The notes beneath the pieces are model-generated. The model was given only the letters and a program-made list of their open reading frames with translations. It searched no databases and was not told where the DNA came from. From Bacteroidota bacterium (GTDB lineage: Bacteria > Bacteroidota > Bacteroidia > Sphingobacteriales > Sphingobacteriaceae): a stretch of DNA of 57,243 nucleotides. The stretch spans positions 1 to 57,243 of the forward strand of contig JABDBM010000018.1 of NCBI GenBank assembly GCA_013288685.1, written 5' to 3'. Numbering within the stretch: position 1 is the first letter of the stretch; each line of letters begins with the position of its first letter. Positions 8,726 to 18,089 of the stretch are shown piece by piece. The position numbers were made by a program, and so were the translations under genes.

Positions 8726-9002
8726 CGACAATAAAATGTTGCAAGGTTCTTTTTCATAACTGGTGTTTTAATTATGGCGTCTGTGCAGGAGTGCACGGGC
8801 GCTTTGTTTTGTTTAGCAATTGTGCCAGGTATAATAAGTAAAACAAATAGAATGCCCCATCGGGGCTACCTTTTTGTAGAAAACACACACACAAACGATA
8901 TTGCCCTGTTAAGGGCTACCCAATTAGCGAAGGGTAGCCCTTAACAGGGCAAAACTTACATTTTATTGTCGGCTACAAAGGGGTAGTCCCCTACAGGGAC
9001 AA
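8726..9002. repeat. Nested palindrome complex, 322-base intergenic region
   Basis: This covers most of the gene-free stretch 8698-9019. An outer 14-bp inverted repeat (8726-8739 with 8957-8970, ACATTTTATTGTCG) encloses a perfect 21-bp stem (8901-8921 with 8932-8952, ten-base loop). Smaller hairpins GCCCC-atc-GGGGC (about 8853) and GTCCC-ctaca-GGGAC (near 8990) lie around it. No coding potential. It is immediately upstream of the T9SS cargo gene and might act on its transcript leader or terminate the gene before it. Confidence 0.75.
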
Positions 9003-9019
9003 AAAAGAAAGAGATTAAT

Positions 9020-10939
9020 ATGAATATTAAATATAAACTATTAGTTACAGTCTTTATAATAGCATTTTTTATTATCATCACTAAAGCAAGCGACGCCCAA
9101 AGCCTTGGCGATCCTGTTGTCCACATCACCTTCGGATCAGGCACGGCCGCGCATGCCGCCGCTTTGCCGGCGGATTCGGGTAGCACCAGCTATACTTATA
9201 CATCGGCTAATTTCCCGAACGATGGCTCTTACACCATTGAAAGCACCACCAACACCCCCGGCACCTGGTGGACAACCACCGATCATACCGGCAACCCCGG
9301 CGGTTACATGATGGTAGTAAACGCCAGCCTGTCAAAAACCGATTATTTTTATAAACGCGAGGTGGCTAACCTGTGCGGCGGTACCACGTACCAGTTTTCG
9401 GCGTGGGTGGGCAATTTGTTAAAGAGCCGGGATATTAGTCCGCCTGACATTACCTTTTCTATTGAAACCACCAGCGGCACAGTATTACAAAGTTTTGATA
9501 CCGGAACCATTCCGCTGCATACCGATGCTTTTAAGTGGGTGCAATATGCGTTTAACTTTACGCTGCCTGCGGCATCATCCAACGTTATCATTAAAATGAC
9601 CAACAACAGCAGTGGCGGCGCACCGGCTAATGATTTGGCATTGGATGACATCACCTTTAGTCCGTATGGCCCATCGTTGGCAGCAAGTTTCAGCTCATCG
9701 GCTGCGGTGACTTCGTTAATAGAATGTGCAGCGCAAAGCAAGCCATATACTTTAACTGTTGCGCCAGTAAGCGGTTACACCAGCCCCGCTTATCAATGGC
9801 AGGTAAATACCGGTACAGGCTGGGAGGATGTTGCGGGGCAAATATCGTTATCCTATACGGTTAATCCATCGGCTGCCGGTACTTATGAATATCGCCTGGC
9901 AAGCGCCGAAGCCAGCGTGATCAATTCAACCAGTTGCAGGGTGGTTTCCAATGTGCTTACGCTGATCATCAATACGGCCTCCACATCAAATGCCACCGCC
10001 AATACGCCCTTATGTACCGGCAATACACTCAATTTATCGGCGTCCACCGGCGACAGCTATAGCTGGGTGGGACCAAACGCCTTTACATCAAACCAACAAA
10101 ACCCCTCCATAAGCAATATAACAGCAGCGGCTGCCGGTGACTATACCGCGACGGTCACCAGCGGCAACTGCTCATCATCTTCAACCGTTACTGTAAATGT
10201 GTACGACCAGGCCCTTGCCAATGCCGGGAAGGATGTAACCATTTGCGAAGGCGACAACACCACCTTAACCGCCAGCGGCGGCACCGGCTATAACTGGTCG
10301 CCAACCACCGGGCTCTCCGATCCCAACATAGCCAACCCCGTAGCCAGCCCGGCAGATACCACTACCTATATTGTAACCGTAAGCAACAGTAATGCCTGCA
10401 CCTCAACCGATACCGTAATTGTAAACGTATTGAAAAAGCCAACAGCCAGCGCCAAAACCAACCTCGAAATAACCCAGGGACAATCCATTGCCCTCAACGG
10501 CAAGGCCGACGGCAGCGCCATAAAATATTACTGGACGCCCAACACTTATCTAAGCAGCGACACCGTATTGAACCCCGTAGCCACCCCGCCCGAAGATATT
10601 ACTTATACACTTCACGTAACTTCAACTGCAGGCTGCGGCAACGATGCCACGGCAGATGTATTTATCCGGGTTTACAAAGCCATATCCATCCCCAACACCT
10701 TTACCCCAAACAGCGACGGTGTAAACGATACCTGGAACATCGGCGCACTAAATAGTTACCCGGAATCAACCATCCAGATATTTGACAGGTACGGCAGTTT
10801 GGTGTATAACACCACCGGCTACTCAAAAGCATGGGACGGCACTTATAACAACAAAAAAGTAGCGGCGGGAACTTATTATTATGTAATTGACTTGAAGAAC
10901 GGGAAGAAGTTTGCGGGGTGGGTTTTAGTGGTAAGGTGA
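9020..10939 (+). CDS. T9SS type B sorting-domain protein with Ig-like repeats, secreted
   Basis: A 639-residue protein with a signal peptide (cleavage near ASDAQS, residue ~27). The N-terminal ~190 residues form a jelly-roll-like module (WWTTTDHTGNPGGYMMVVNA; CGGTTYQFSAWVGNLL) of the carbohydrate-binding kind. Ig/PKD-like repeats follow from ~residue 210 (CAAQSKPYTL; CTGNTLNLSASTG; CEGDNTTLTASGG). The last ~85 residues are the gliding-motility C-terminal sorting domain: IPNTFTPNSDGVNDTW, IFDRYGSLVY, W-DGTYNNKKVAAGTYYYVI. It should be exported by Sec and secreted by the type IX system as an adhesin or matrix protein. Confidence 0.92.
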   Translation: MNIKYKLLVTVFIIAFFIIITKASDAQSLGDPVVHITFGSGTAAHAAALPADSGSTSYTYTSANFPNDGSYTIESTTNTPGTWWTTTDHTGNPGGYMMVVNASLSKTDYFYKREVANLCGGTTYQFSAWVGNLLKSRDISPPDITFSIETTSGTVLQSFDTGTIPLHTDAFKWVQYAFNFTLPAASSNVIIKMTNNSSGGAPANDLALDDITFSPYGPSLAASFSSSAAVTSLIECAAQSKPYTLTVAPVSGYTSPAYQWQVNTGTGWEDVAGQISLSYTVNPSAAGTYEYRLASAEASVINSTSCRVVSNVLTLIINTASTSNATANTPLCTGNTLNLSASTGDSYSWVGPNAFTSNQQNPSISNITAAAAGDYTATVTSGNCSSSSTVTVNVYDQALANAGKDVTICEGDNTTLTASGGTGYNWSPTTGLSDPNIANPVASPADTTTYIVTVSNSNACTSTDTVIVNVLKKPTASAKTNLEITQGQSIALNGKADGSAIKYYWTPNTYLSSDTVLNPVATPPEDITYTLHVTSTAGCGNDATADVFIRVYKAISIPNTFTPNSDGVNDTWNIGALNSYPESTIQIFDRYGSLVYNTTGYSKAWDGTYNNKKVAAGTYYYVIDLKNGKKFAGWVLVVR

Positions 10940-10995
10940 GGGGGTTATGGTTCATGGCTCATAGTCGGAAGTCCCATAAATGTGAAATGTTGTTA

Positions 10996-13317
10996 TCAAA
11001 CGGGGTCTAACTTTGATGTTCGCTCGTTTATTTCTTGCTGATAATATACCACGTCATCTTTTAAAGGTTTTGACAGCGGGTTTTTAGCAATAAGCTGATT
11101 TATAATATCAACGCTTTGGGCAAGGTAATCTATTGCTGAATTTATATCCTGTGTCACACTCGCAAGCCCGGAGTAGCCTGCCGCAATATCACGCTGTAAT
11201 TGCTCAGAGTCCGGATTGTTTTCGCTTAGCTTTTTTGTTATCAACAAACTGTCTTTAAAATATTTTTCTGCTTCTTGTAGTTCGCCTAGCTCTTGTGCAA
11301 TTTCTCCTAGATTATGGTAACTAATCGACAATTCACGCTGTGACTTTTCTGCAAACGGGTTATTTTTTATTAAATTTTTAGCTAAAGACAATGCTTTCAA
11401 CCCGTATTTTCGCGCATTCTCCAGATCATGGAGTGCCTTGTTAACATTCCCTAATCTATTATAGCTAACGAAAAGAGCTCGCTGTGATGGTTCGGTAGCA
11501 GGCCTATTTTTATTTAAATTTTCTCTTATTAATAAACTCTCGTGAAAATATTTTCTTGCGTTTTGTAGTTCGCCAATGGCCAGTTCTATATCCCCTAAGC
11601 TAATGTAACTTCTTGCTAGATCCCCTTGCAGTTGCTCAGAAAAAGGATTGTTTCTTATTAATTTTTCGGTTATTTGAAGGCTATTTTGAAAATAACTTCG
11701 TGCGTTTTGCAATTCACCCAGTTCTTGTTCAATTTCTCCTAAATTGTCATAACTTAATGAAAGGTCGACCTGTAATTTTTCGGAAAATGGGTTTTTTTGG
11801 CTCAGTTTTTCCGTTATAAAGCAAGCATTTCGGAAATATTTTAGAGCACTTTGAATATCTCCCAATGCTTGTTCTATGTCTCCTAAATTATTATAACTTA
11901 TAGAAACGTCGCGCTGTAACTTTTCAGATAGAGGGTTGATTTGAGATAGTTTTTTAACGATTAAGAAAGCATCCAAAAAATATTTCCGCGCATTTTGTAT
12001 GTTACCCAGCTCCTGTTCAATTTCCCCTAAAGTATTGTAACTTATAGAAAGATCGCGTTGGAATTCTTCGGAAAGAGGGTTGTTTAAGCTTAGTTTTTCC
12101 CTAATTGACAAGCCAAGACGAAGATTTTTTTCTGCGCTTTGGAGTTCTCCGAGCATCTGTTCCAAATAGCCAATTTTTTCATAACCTACCGCCAGGTTAC
12201 GTTGTAATTGCTCGGAACGAGGATTGTTTTTGATTAGCCTCTCTAAGATCAATAAAATCTCCTGAAAGTATTTTCGCGCATTTTGGAGTTCGCCGGACAT
12301 CATCATAATTTGAGCGAGACTATCTTTGATAAGCACGGCGTTGAATTTTAATATTTCTTCGTTCACCGAATTATAACCAAGTGCCTTATCCGCGTTTAAT
12401 AGTCGCTCAAGTACCTTTTCTGGATGTCCTAATTCAATTTGCCAATTGGCCAAGTTACTCAAATTAACAAACCATTGTTGGGGGTAAGCTCCGATTGAAT
12501 ATCTGTTTTCAATCTGTAAGTTTGCCTGTTCAAGAGTTTCAATAGCTTTTTCATAATCATGTAACAAATAATATACCTGCGCCAAATCAGCAAGAAGGCG
12601 GTGGTCTTTTAAATCAAAATGAGACGATTGATGCTCCAAAATGTCTTTTGCTTTTTCTGAAAGATCGAGTTCAGCATAGTGTTTGGCTAACGGCAATGCA
12701 ATTTCGGCTGCTATCCTTTCGTGATGATAGGCCGTATCTTTTGCATCAGTTAACCGCCGTTCAAGGATGGAAATATCTGTTTGAATTTGTTCAAATCTTT
12801 CGGAACTTAAAAAAGGTTCCAATTCTTTCCGTTTTTGCAAATCCGAAATATCAGCAACTGCGACCGTTTCAAAATGCGTTGTACCATGCCTACGCTGTGA
12901 GAATAGATCAATTGCCTTATTGGCAATGACGTTCATGCTTTGCGCATCCGCCCAAAATAAAATTGGCCTGTTAAATTCCCAAAATGCTTCTCGTGCAAAA
13001 TTTAAATGGATTAAATTATCAAGTCCGTTCTGTTCGTCATTTACAATTTGGTATAAGTTGGCGACAATTAATGCCTTGGCGTTTTCAAAGGCCATTTCTA
13101 TCTGAGCCACCAACGGAACATCACTTTTAGGGTCTAAAAAAAGTAATTCTGTTCTAATTCTTTTGTTGGTTAGATCGGTCAATAGGCTGTTATTAATAAC
13201 CCTAATCAGCCGGTAATCATCAGCCCGCGCAAAAATATACCCTCTTTGCCCTTTGCGGCTTAAAAAGGTAAGTAATTTTTGATAATTAAGCTGATAATTG
13301 TCTTCTGCGCCTTTCAT
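10996..13317 (-). CDS. TPR repeat protein with N-terminal alpha/beta domain, ATPase partner
   Basis: A 773-residue soluble protein. Residues ~1-160 form an alpha/beta domain (GQRGYIFARADDYRLIRVI; FNRPILFWADAQSM) resembling the pre-TPR segment of bacterial NTPase-TPR proteins; I cannot name it with certainty. TPR-like helices follow. Residues ~364-700 are seven near-identical 48-residue units (DNA ~11222-12230, period 144 bp) with consensus NPxSExLQRDLSxSYxxLG-IEQ-LGELQNARKYF, then a decayed eighth. The start codon overlaps the ATPase stop by 4 bases (ATGA), so the pair is translationally coupled. The long regular TPR array would be the sensor or docking surface. Confidence 0.85.
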   Translation of the reverse strand: MKGAEDNYQLNYQKLLTFLSRKGQRGYIFARADDYRLIRVINNSLLTDLTNKRIRTELLFLDPKSDVPLVAQIEMAFENAKALIVANLYQIVNDEQNGLDNLIHLNFAREAFWEFNRPILFWADAQSMNVIANKAIDLFSQRRHGTTHFETVAVADISDLQKRKELEPFLSSERFEQIQTDISILERRLTDAKDTAYHHERIAAEIALPLAKHYAELDLSEKAKDILEHQSSHFDLKDHRLLADLAQVYYLLHDYEKAIETLEQANLQIENRYSIGAYPQQWFVNLSNLANWQIELGHPEKVLERLLNADKALGYNSVNEEILKFNAVLIKDSLAQIMMMSGELQNARKYFQEILLILERLIKNNPRSEQLQRNLAVGYEKIGYLEQMLGELQSAEKNLRLGLSIREKLSLNNPLSEEFQRDLSISYNTLGEIEQELGNIQNARKYFLDAFLIVKKLSQINPLSEKLQRDVSISYNNLGDIEQALGDIQSALKYFRNACFITEKLSQKNPFSEKLQVDLSLSYDNLGEIEQELGELQNARSYFQNSLQITEKLIRNNPFSEQLQGDLARSYISLGDIELAIGELQNARKYFHESLLIRENLNKNRPATEPSQRALFVSYNRLGNVNKALHDLENARKYGLKALSLAKNLIKNNPFAEKSQRELSISYHNLGEIAQELGELQEAEKYFKDSLLITKKLSENNPDSEQLQRDIAAGYSGLASVTQDINSAIDYLAQSVDIINQLIAKNPLSKPLKDDVVYYQQEINERTSKLDPV

Positions 13318-14663
13318 GCTGGTTCCAAGTAGCCCCTGTTTATTAAAATATCTTTCACGGCGGGGTGTATATCACACCATCCCTCGCCATTGTAACTTAA
13401 CACGCATAAATTTTGCCGTAACAGCATCATAATGTCCGAATTCTCTGGCTTTTTCTTTTCGTCTTTTACCACTGCGGCCATGGCCTCGTATTGTTGTTTG
13501 GCGGTAAATTTAAGCGTGCCGTTTTCGGAGTGATCCGCAATAGTAATATCGTATTCTTTTTTTAGGGTGTTGTAGGCCGTGGTAAAGCAAACCTCATCGA
13601 TAGCTGCTTTGCCCTGATATTCCGCCATTTGCGATGCATCGTTGATTATAGCGAATAAATCGCGGATGACACCGCCTGTTTTTTTAATCATTTGCAGCAA
13701 AATATTTTCGGTAACAAATAATTGTTTATCCACCCTGGCATAAACAATTTCTTTAAGTACGTTAATACCTTCGCTATAGTCGCTACCGTCCTTATTAGCA
13801 ATTTTCACCATCGGCAGTTCAACACTTTCAAAATACGATTTTATCAAGCCGAAAGCACTGTTATAATATAAACTTATCGGGAAAGTGTAGATTACTGTAG
13901 CCCTTAAAGACGTCAACTGATTGGCGTAGTTATAGAACACATCTTTCGCTCGCTCCAAAGGAATTTTGTCCACATCTTCAATAAAAATCACCAGGTCCTT
14001 TACCCCTTGTGCGCTAAGCTTAACACTTACCTCACTAATTAAATCATTACAATGCTGAACCAAATCGGCCAAACGTGGCTCCAAAGTCTGTTTAAGCGTT
14101 TCTTTGAACGATTTGGAGGCTTTGGCCGAACCTTTCAGGCTCAAGAAAAACTCCTTTAAATACGGAATCCCAAACTTTGCGTTTATACCTGCATTAACTT
14201 CGGCCGAAAAATGCTTTTCCTTTATTTCTTCTATTTCTTTTGTTTGGGTCCATTTTTTTATCCGTTCCAAAAATGCCGGATCTATTATCAGTTCTTTTTC
14301 ACTAACATAGTCAATAAGGCGCTCCATGGTAACAATAAACAACTCAATATAGTTCATGCTCTGTGGATCCAACTCTTTCATTACCGAATAATTCAAAATG
14401 GCGTAGTCGTCTTCCAAATCGCGCTGTAAATGGTTTAATTCGGTGCTTTTGCCACATCCGCGGTAGCCCACAAATAAGATATGTGCATCCCTTTTCGATT
14501 TTGAATTTTGTTTTATTAACCGCTTTAAGTTGAATCGTGCACTTCCATCACCCCTCGCTGCATCAGTTTCACGGTAGAAATTTGCAATTTCATCTATGGT
14601 TAATGCCTCGTCTAATACAGCATTATAAATATCTTCAACCTTATGTGCTTTTTGTATAGCCAT
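13314..14663 (-). CDS. P-loop ATPase (AAA/STAND-like) coupled to TPR protein
   Basis: A 449-residue soluble protein. Walker A is GYRGCGKST (about residue 72) in the context HILFVGYRGCGKSTELNHL, and Walker B is VIFIEDVDKI. The C-terminal part has a winged-helix-like segment (LLRQNLCVLSYNGEGWCDIHP). The architecture is that of Orc/Cdc6-like or STAND-type switch ATPases that respond to a partner. It is first in a two-gene unit with the 48-residue-repeat TPR protein. Bacterial STAND proteins usually carry NTPase and TPR in one chain; here they are split. Function (defence, signalling) is inference from architecture only. Confidence 0.85.
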   Translation of the reverse strand: MAIQKAHKVEDIYNAVLDEALTIDEIANFYRETDAARGDGSARFNLKRLIKQNSKSKRDAHILFVGYRGCGKSTELNHLQRDLEDDYAILNYSVMKELDPQSMNYIELFIVTMERLIDYVSEKELIIDPAFLERIKKWTQTKEIEEIKEKHFSAEVNAGINAKFGIPYLKEFFLSLKGSAKASKSFKETLKQTLEPRLADLVQHCNDLISEVSVKLSAQGVKDLVIFIEDVDKIPLERAKDVFYNYANQLTSLRATVIYTFPISLYYNSAFGLIKSYFESVELPMVKIANKDGSDYSEGINVLKEIVYARVDKQLFVTENILLQMIKKTGGVIRDLFAIINDASQMAEYQGKAAIDEVCFTTAYNTLKKEYDITIADHSENGTLKFTAKQQYEAMAAVVKDEKKKPENSDIMMLLRQNLCVLSYNGEGWCDIHPAVKDILINRGYLEPA

Positions 14664-14731
14664 CTTTTATAAACAATGTATCGAAGTTAAATAATTTATA
14701 TTCAAAAATCAGCGAAATCAACTTAATCCCC

Positions 14732-16333
14732 TCAAATCAGTGATACAATATTCCTCAAATAATTATCCATCACCCCCATATCTACCTTATCATTAATAAA
14801 CCCAATATGCATATCGGGCCTTATAATAACCGATTTACCCTGACCCTCCTTTATCTCAAAGGCATCAAATATATGCTGGTTCTTGGCCGATGGCGGCAGG
14901 TAGAAGAAGTTGAGCATGGCTGGATAGTTTAACGTGATCCACCGGGCTAAAGCGAACAGGTCCGCTTCATCTACCTTGCCAAATACAATTAATACGAAGC
15001 CCGGTTTGCTGCACCATTCGTGCAGGTCGGTTTCGGTTTGCTTCTTTTCGTCAAATACTTTTAAATAAGGCAGCCGGTCGCCGGCTTTTATTTGGGTGGC
15101 CTGGCTTAGGTGCAAGCTAATAGCACTATCGCGATAGCTGATATTAATTTGCGACAGGCGTTTAAAAAACAGCTCGCGCAAATTTTCTTTGCTCCACACC
15201 CATTTTAATAATCCCGGTAGGGCCCATTTTTTAAAGAGGCCGGTTATCCAGTTGCGCGACAGTATGAGGTTGAAAACCCTGTCGGTTGTGTTTAACAGTT
15301 CTTTGGCAACCGGCATGCGTTCGGTGGGGTAGGTATCCAATATTTTTTCGCCGAATTGTTTATTAACTACACCGGCAAGTTTCCAGGCTAAGTTATAGGC
15401 ATCTTGCAAACCAGTATTCATGCCCTGGCCGCCAACCGGGGAATGGATATGCGCCGCATCGCCAATTAAAAAACAACGCTGTTCGGCAAATTTATCGGCC
15501 ATGCGGTGATGCAGGCGGTAAATAGTGAACCAATGATTTTGGATGATATTTATGTTCCGGTTGGTTATGATATTTAATGCGGGCAAAACATCGTCAATGG
15601 TTAAGTTTTCATTTTTCTCCATCCCATCAGGTATTTTGCCGATGATGCGATAGCGGTTGGGTTCCGGAAGCGGAAAAAAACCAGCGAAGCCGCTTTTAGC
15701 CATAAATAGTTGGACCGTTTTATCTCCCAGTTCCGGGTTGTTCAGTTCCACATCGGCTAAGTAAAACTCATGAGGATAGGTATCGCCACTAAAGGGGATG
15801 TTTAATTGTTTACGAACAATACTATGCGCACCATCTGCGCCGATGATCCAATCGCAGGTGATGGTTACGTTGCTGCTTTTGGCGGTTTGCAGTTTGGCAT
15901 AGGTTTTTTGCCCGTTCTTTTTTATACTGGTTAAAGTAGTTTGCCAATAAACAGGGCAGCAGTTGAGCGTTAAAAAATCGAGCAGCAGCCGTTCGTTTTT
16001 ACTTTGCTGATAAAGATGTACAAAAGGAAAGGCAGTTTGTCCCTCGCCAACATTATTAAACGATAGCGAGGCAACAGTTTTTCCATCCTCATTTAACGAA
16101 ATACCTTCGGCGTGTTTGCCACCCTCCAATATACGATCAATGAGCCCCATTTGCCGGTATATTTCCAATGACCGGGCTTGTACAGCAAGGGCTTTTGATT
16201 GATCAGTTGGCCCTTGCTTACTATCAATAATTATAGGTATTACACCGTTCCGAAGCAATTGTGCCGCCATCATCAGTCCCGATGGACCTGCGCCAACTAT
16301 CAAAACCTGGGCATCTGTTTCGGTAAGCGTCAT
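14732..16333 (-). CDS. FAD-dependent aromatic monooxygenase (PheA/TfdB family)
   Basis: A 533-residue flavoprotein hydroxylase. N-terminal FAD dinucleotide motif VLIVGAGPSGLMMA, the DG motif IIGADGAHSIVRK (NADPH/FAD contact), and the third FAD motif GDAAHIHSPVGGQGMNTGLQDA are all intact. The C-terminal ~150 residues form the thioredoxin-like domain typical of phenol-type hydroxylases. It would hydroxylate an aromatic or polyketide-like substrate; the substrate is unknown. Its start lies 3 bases after the stop of the RsmI-like methylase, so the two are co-transcribed. Confidence 0.88.
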   Translation of the reverse strand: MTLTETDAQVLIVGAGPSGLMMAAQLLRNGVIPIIIDSKQGPTDQSKALAVQARSLEIYRQMGLIDRILEGGKHAEGISLNEDGKTVASLSFNNVGEGQTAFPFVHLYQQSKNERLLLDFLTLNCCPVYWQTTLTSIKKNGQKTYAKLQTAKSSNVTITCDWIIGADGAHSIVRKQLNIPFSGDTYPHEFYLADVELNNPELGDKTVQLFMAKSGFAGFFPLPEPNRYRIIGKIPDGMEKNENLTIDDVLPALNIITNRNINIIQNHWFTIYRLHHRMADKFAEQRCFLIGDAAHIHSPVGGQGMNTGLQDAYNLAWKLAGVVNKQFGEKILDTYPTERMPVAKELLNTTDRVFNLILSRNWITGLFKKWALPGLLKWVWSKENLRELFFKRLSQINISYRDSAISLHLSQATQIKAGDRLPYLKVFDEKKQTETDLHEWCSKPGFVLIVFGKVDEADLFALARWITLNYPAMLNFFYLPPSAKNQHIFDAFEIKEGQGKSVIIRPDMHIGFINDKVDMGVMDNYLRNIVSLI

Positions 16334-16336
16334 TTA

Positions 16337-17047
16337 TCACCTGTGGAAAAGTAAAAAAATAGTGGGCCGTTTATGCAGCTCTGGTACCTTTTTTTGCCAG
16401 TCGGCGATGGTTTTGGTTTGTACAAATTCATTTGGCCCAGTAAGCTCTGTTGCAATACATAAACGCGTTTTGGGGTTCGCAGTTTTTAATATTTCTTCCA
16501 GCATGGGGTTGTTGCGAAACGGCGTTTCAATAAACAGCTGCGTTTGCTTATTGCGTTCGGCCAGGCCCTCCAATTCTTTTATTTTTTTGCTGCGTTCTAT
16601 TTTATCAATCGGCAGGTAGCCATGAAAGGTAAAGCTTTGTCCGTTAAAGCCCGATGCCATCAGCGCAAGCAAAATAGAACTCGGGCCAACCAATGGCACT
16701 ACTTTTATGCCCATTCGGTGCGCTTTCTCCACAATTTCGGCACCCGGGTCGGCAATGCCGGGGCAGCCGGCTTCACTCATCAGGCCAACGTTGTTACCGG
16801 CTTGCAGTCCTTTAAAGAATTCGGCGGTGCCGGTTTCGCGGGTATGTTTGCCATAATCGTGTATCAGTAGTTCGCTTTGCGGAGTTTTCAGTCCGGCTTC
16901 TTTTAAAAAGCGGCGGGCGGTTTTTTCGTTCTCCACAATATATTCGTTGATACTATTGATGGTATCAACCAGGTAGGGCGTAAATGATTTGGCAGCGGCC
17001 TCATCGGCAAGCGGCACAGGTATTAAAAAAAGTGTTCCAAACGGCAT
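16337..17047 (-). CDS. RsmI-like SAM-dependent methyltransferase (tetrapyrrole methylase family)
   Basis: A 236-residue member of the tetrapyrrole-methylase superfamily. The nucleotide-binding segment GLMSEAGCPGIADPGAEIV and the following VVPLVGPSSILLALMASGF are characteristic of RsmI, which methylates the 2'-O of C1402 in 16S rRNA. It is shorter than typical RsmI (about 280) and lacks its C-terminal extension, so it may be the second RsmI paralogue common in Bacteroidota, with an unproven target. It is first in a two-gene unit with the FAD monooxygenase. Confidence 0.85.
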   Translation of the reverse strand: MPFGTLFLIPVPLADEAAAKSFTPYLVDTINSINEYIVENEKTARRFLKEAGLKTPQSELLIHDYGKHTRETGTAEFFKGLQAGNNVGLMSEAGCPGIADPGAEIVEKAHRMGIKVVPLVGPSSILLALMASGFNGQSFTFHGYLPIDKIERSKKIKELEGLAERNKQTQLFIETPFRNNPMLEEILKTANPKTRLCIATELTGPNEFVQTKTIADWQKKVPELHKRPTIFLLFHR

Positions 17048-17118
17048 TTTGCAAAGTTGCTGTTTTTTGTTTAATTTAAGGGCATTGGAATATTGGATGT
17101 GGTGATGTTTGTTATTTA

Positions 17119-17253
17119 ACCACAGAGTTCACAGAGGATGCACAGAGTTCGCCAAGGAAAAAAGAAATCAATTAATAAATCCTAAGCAAATCTGATATCC
17201 AAATAATATTAAAAACTCCGCGTACTCCGCGCATCCTCTGTGAACTCTGTGGT
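17119..17253. repeat. Word-iterated inverted repeat (CACAGAG type)
   Basis: A perfect 23-bp inverted repeat pairs 17119-17141 with 17231-17253. The arms are built from CACAGAG/TCACAGAGG words and extend imperfectly inward (CACAGAGTTCGC against GCGGAGTACGC). The 89-base interior is unstructured to the eye. It lies upstream of the gene at 17284 and of the divergent RsmI-like gene. Related words occur at 23473-23561 and 53274-53312. Confidence 0.8.
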
Positions 17254-17283
17254 AAAACTTGAACTAATAATAATTCGTAGCAC

Positions 17284-18000
17284 ATGAAGGAATTAAGCAA
17301 AAACTGGTTTATTGAGGGATCTATTGATTTTGAGTATAAAAAGTACATCCTGCTTGATTATTTGCAGGAAATTAACCGCCATTTTGATAAAAGTCGGCTG
17401 TACCCCAACCTAACCGACCTGATATTTCATTACAACAACCTGCTGTTTTTCAAAAAAAATAAAACAATGCTGCAGCAGGCCTTTCCGCAACGTTTAACCA
17501 AGGCCGATATTGAGGCAGTGCAACTTACTTATCAAAAAATTGTGGATGATGATGCCTCGATGAAAGAGATTGAGCAAATTATTAGCTACGCCATGCAAAA
17601 AATGGACCCCGCCATACAAACCGGCAAGGAGATTTACGACTTTGTGGAAAGCCGCCTGAATATCGATCCGGTGGGAATTGTACCGCTACTGCCCTATCAC
17701 GGTTATTTTTCCCTGCGCAACGGCACACAGCGTACCAATTTCGTTTACGAATTCCAGATAACGCTTTTTGAAAACAAAGATGATAAATACCGTGGCATTA
17801 ACATCAGTTTTTTAGAAACTTACGAGGAAACTATCACCAAAACGCCCGAAGCGGTTAAACTCGACCTGATACGGCGCAACAAACACCTGCCCAACCCGGC
17901 GGTTTATTATGTACAAAGCGACATTACCTTTCCGCTGGAGCAAACGTTGTTGCCGGTGGCCAAGCGGAGTTTGGTGAAATATATTTCGAAGGCAGCATAG
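17284..18000 (+). CDS. Conserved hypothetical protein
   Basis: A 238-residue soluble protein, rich in charged and aromatic residues, with no signal peptide or obvious catalytic motif. It has the look of a Bacteroidota-wide conserved protein of unknown function (patterns LLDYLQEINRHFDKSRLYP and VGIVPLLPYHGYFSLRNG). It is flanked by two word-iterated inverted repeats and converges on the DJ-1 gene. Confidence 0.7.
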   Translation: MKELSKNWFIEGSIDFEYKKYILLDYLQEINRHFDKSRLYPNLTDLIFHYNNLLFFKKNKTMLQQAFPQRLTKADIEAVQLTYQKIVDDDASMKEIEQIISYAMQKMDPAIQTGKEIYDFVESRLNIDPVGIVPLLPYHGYFSLRNGTQRTNFVYEFQITLFENKDDKYRGINISFLETYEETITKTPEAVKLDLIRRNKHLPNPAVYYVQSDITFPLEQTLLPVAKRSLVKYISKAA

Positions 18001-18013
18001 TTTTTGAATTACG

Positions 18014-18084
18014 ATTTCAGATTTACGAGTTACGATTTGTCCCTTGTATATTAAATCTAAAATCGTAATTCGTAAATCTGAAAT
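18014..18084. repeat. Word-iterated inverted repeat (TTTACGA type), between convergent genes
   Basis: A 25-bp stem with one mismatch pairs 18014-18038 with 18060-18084. The arms iterate AGATTTACGA/TTACGATTT words, and the loop is 21 bases. It fills the gap between two convergent genes (stops at 18000 and 18090), so it can serve as a bidirectional terminator. Confidence 0.8.
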
Positions 18085-18089
18085 AAAAA

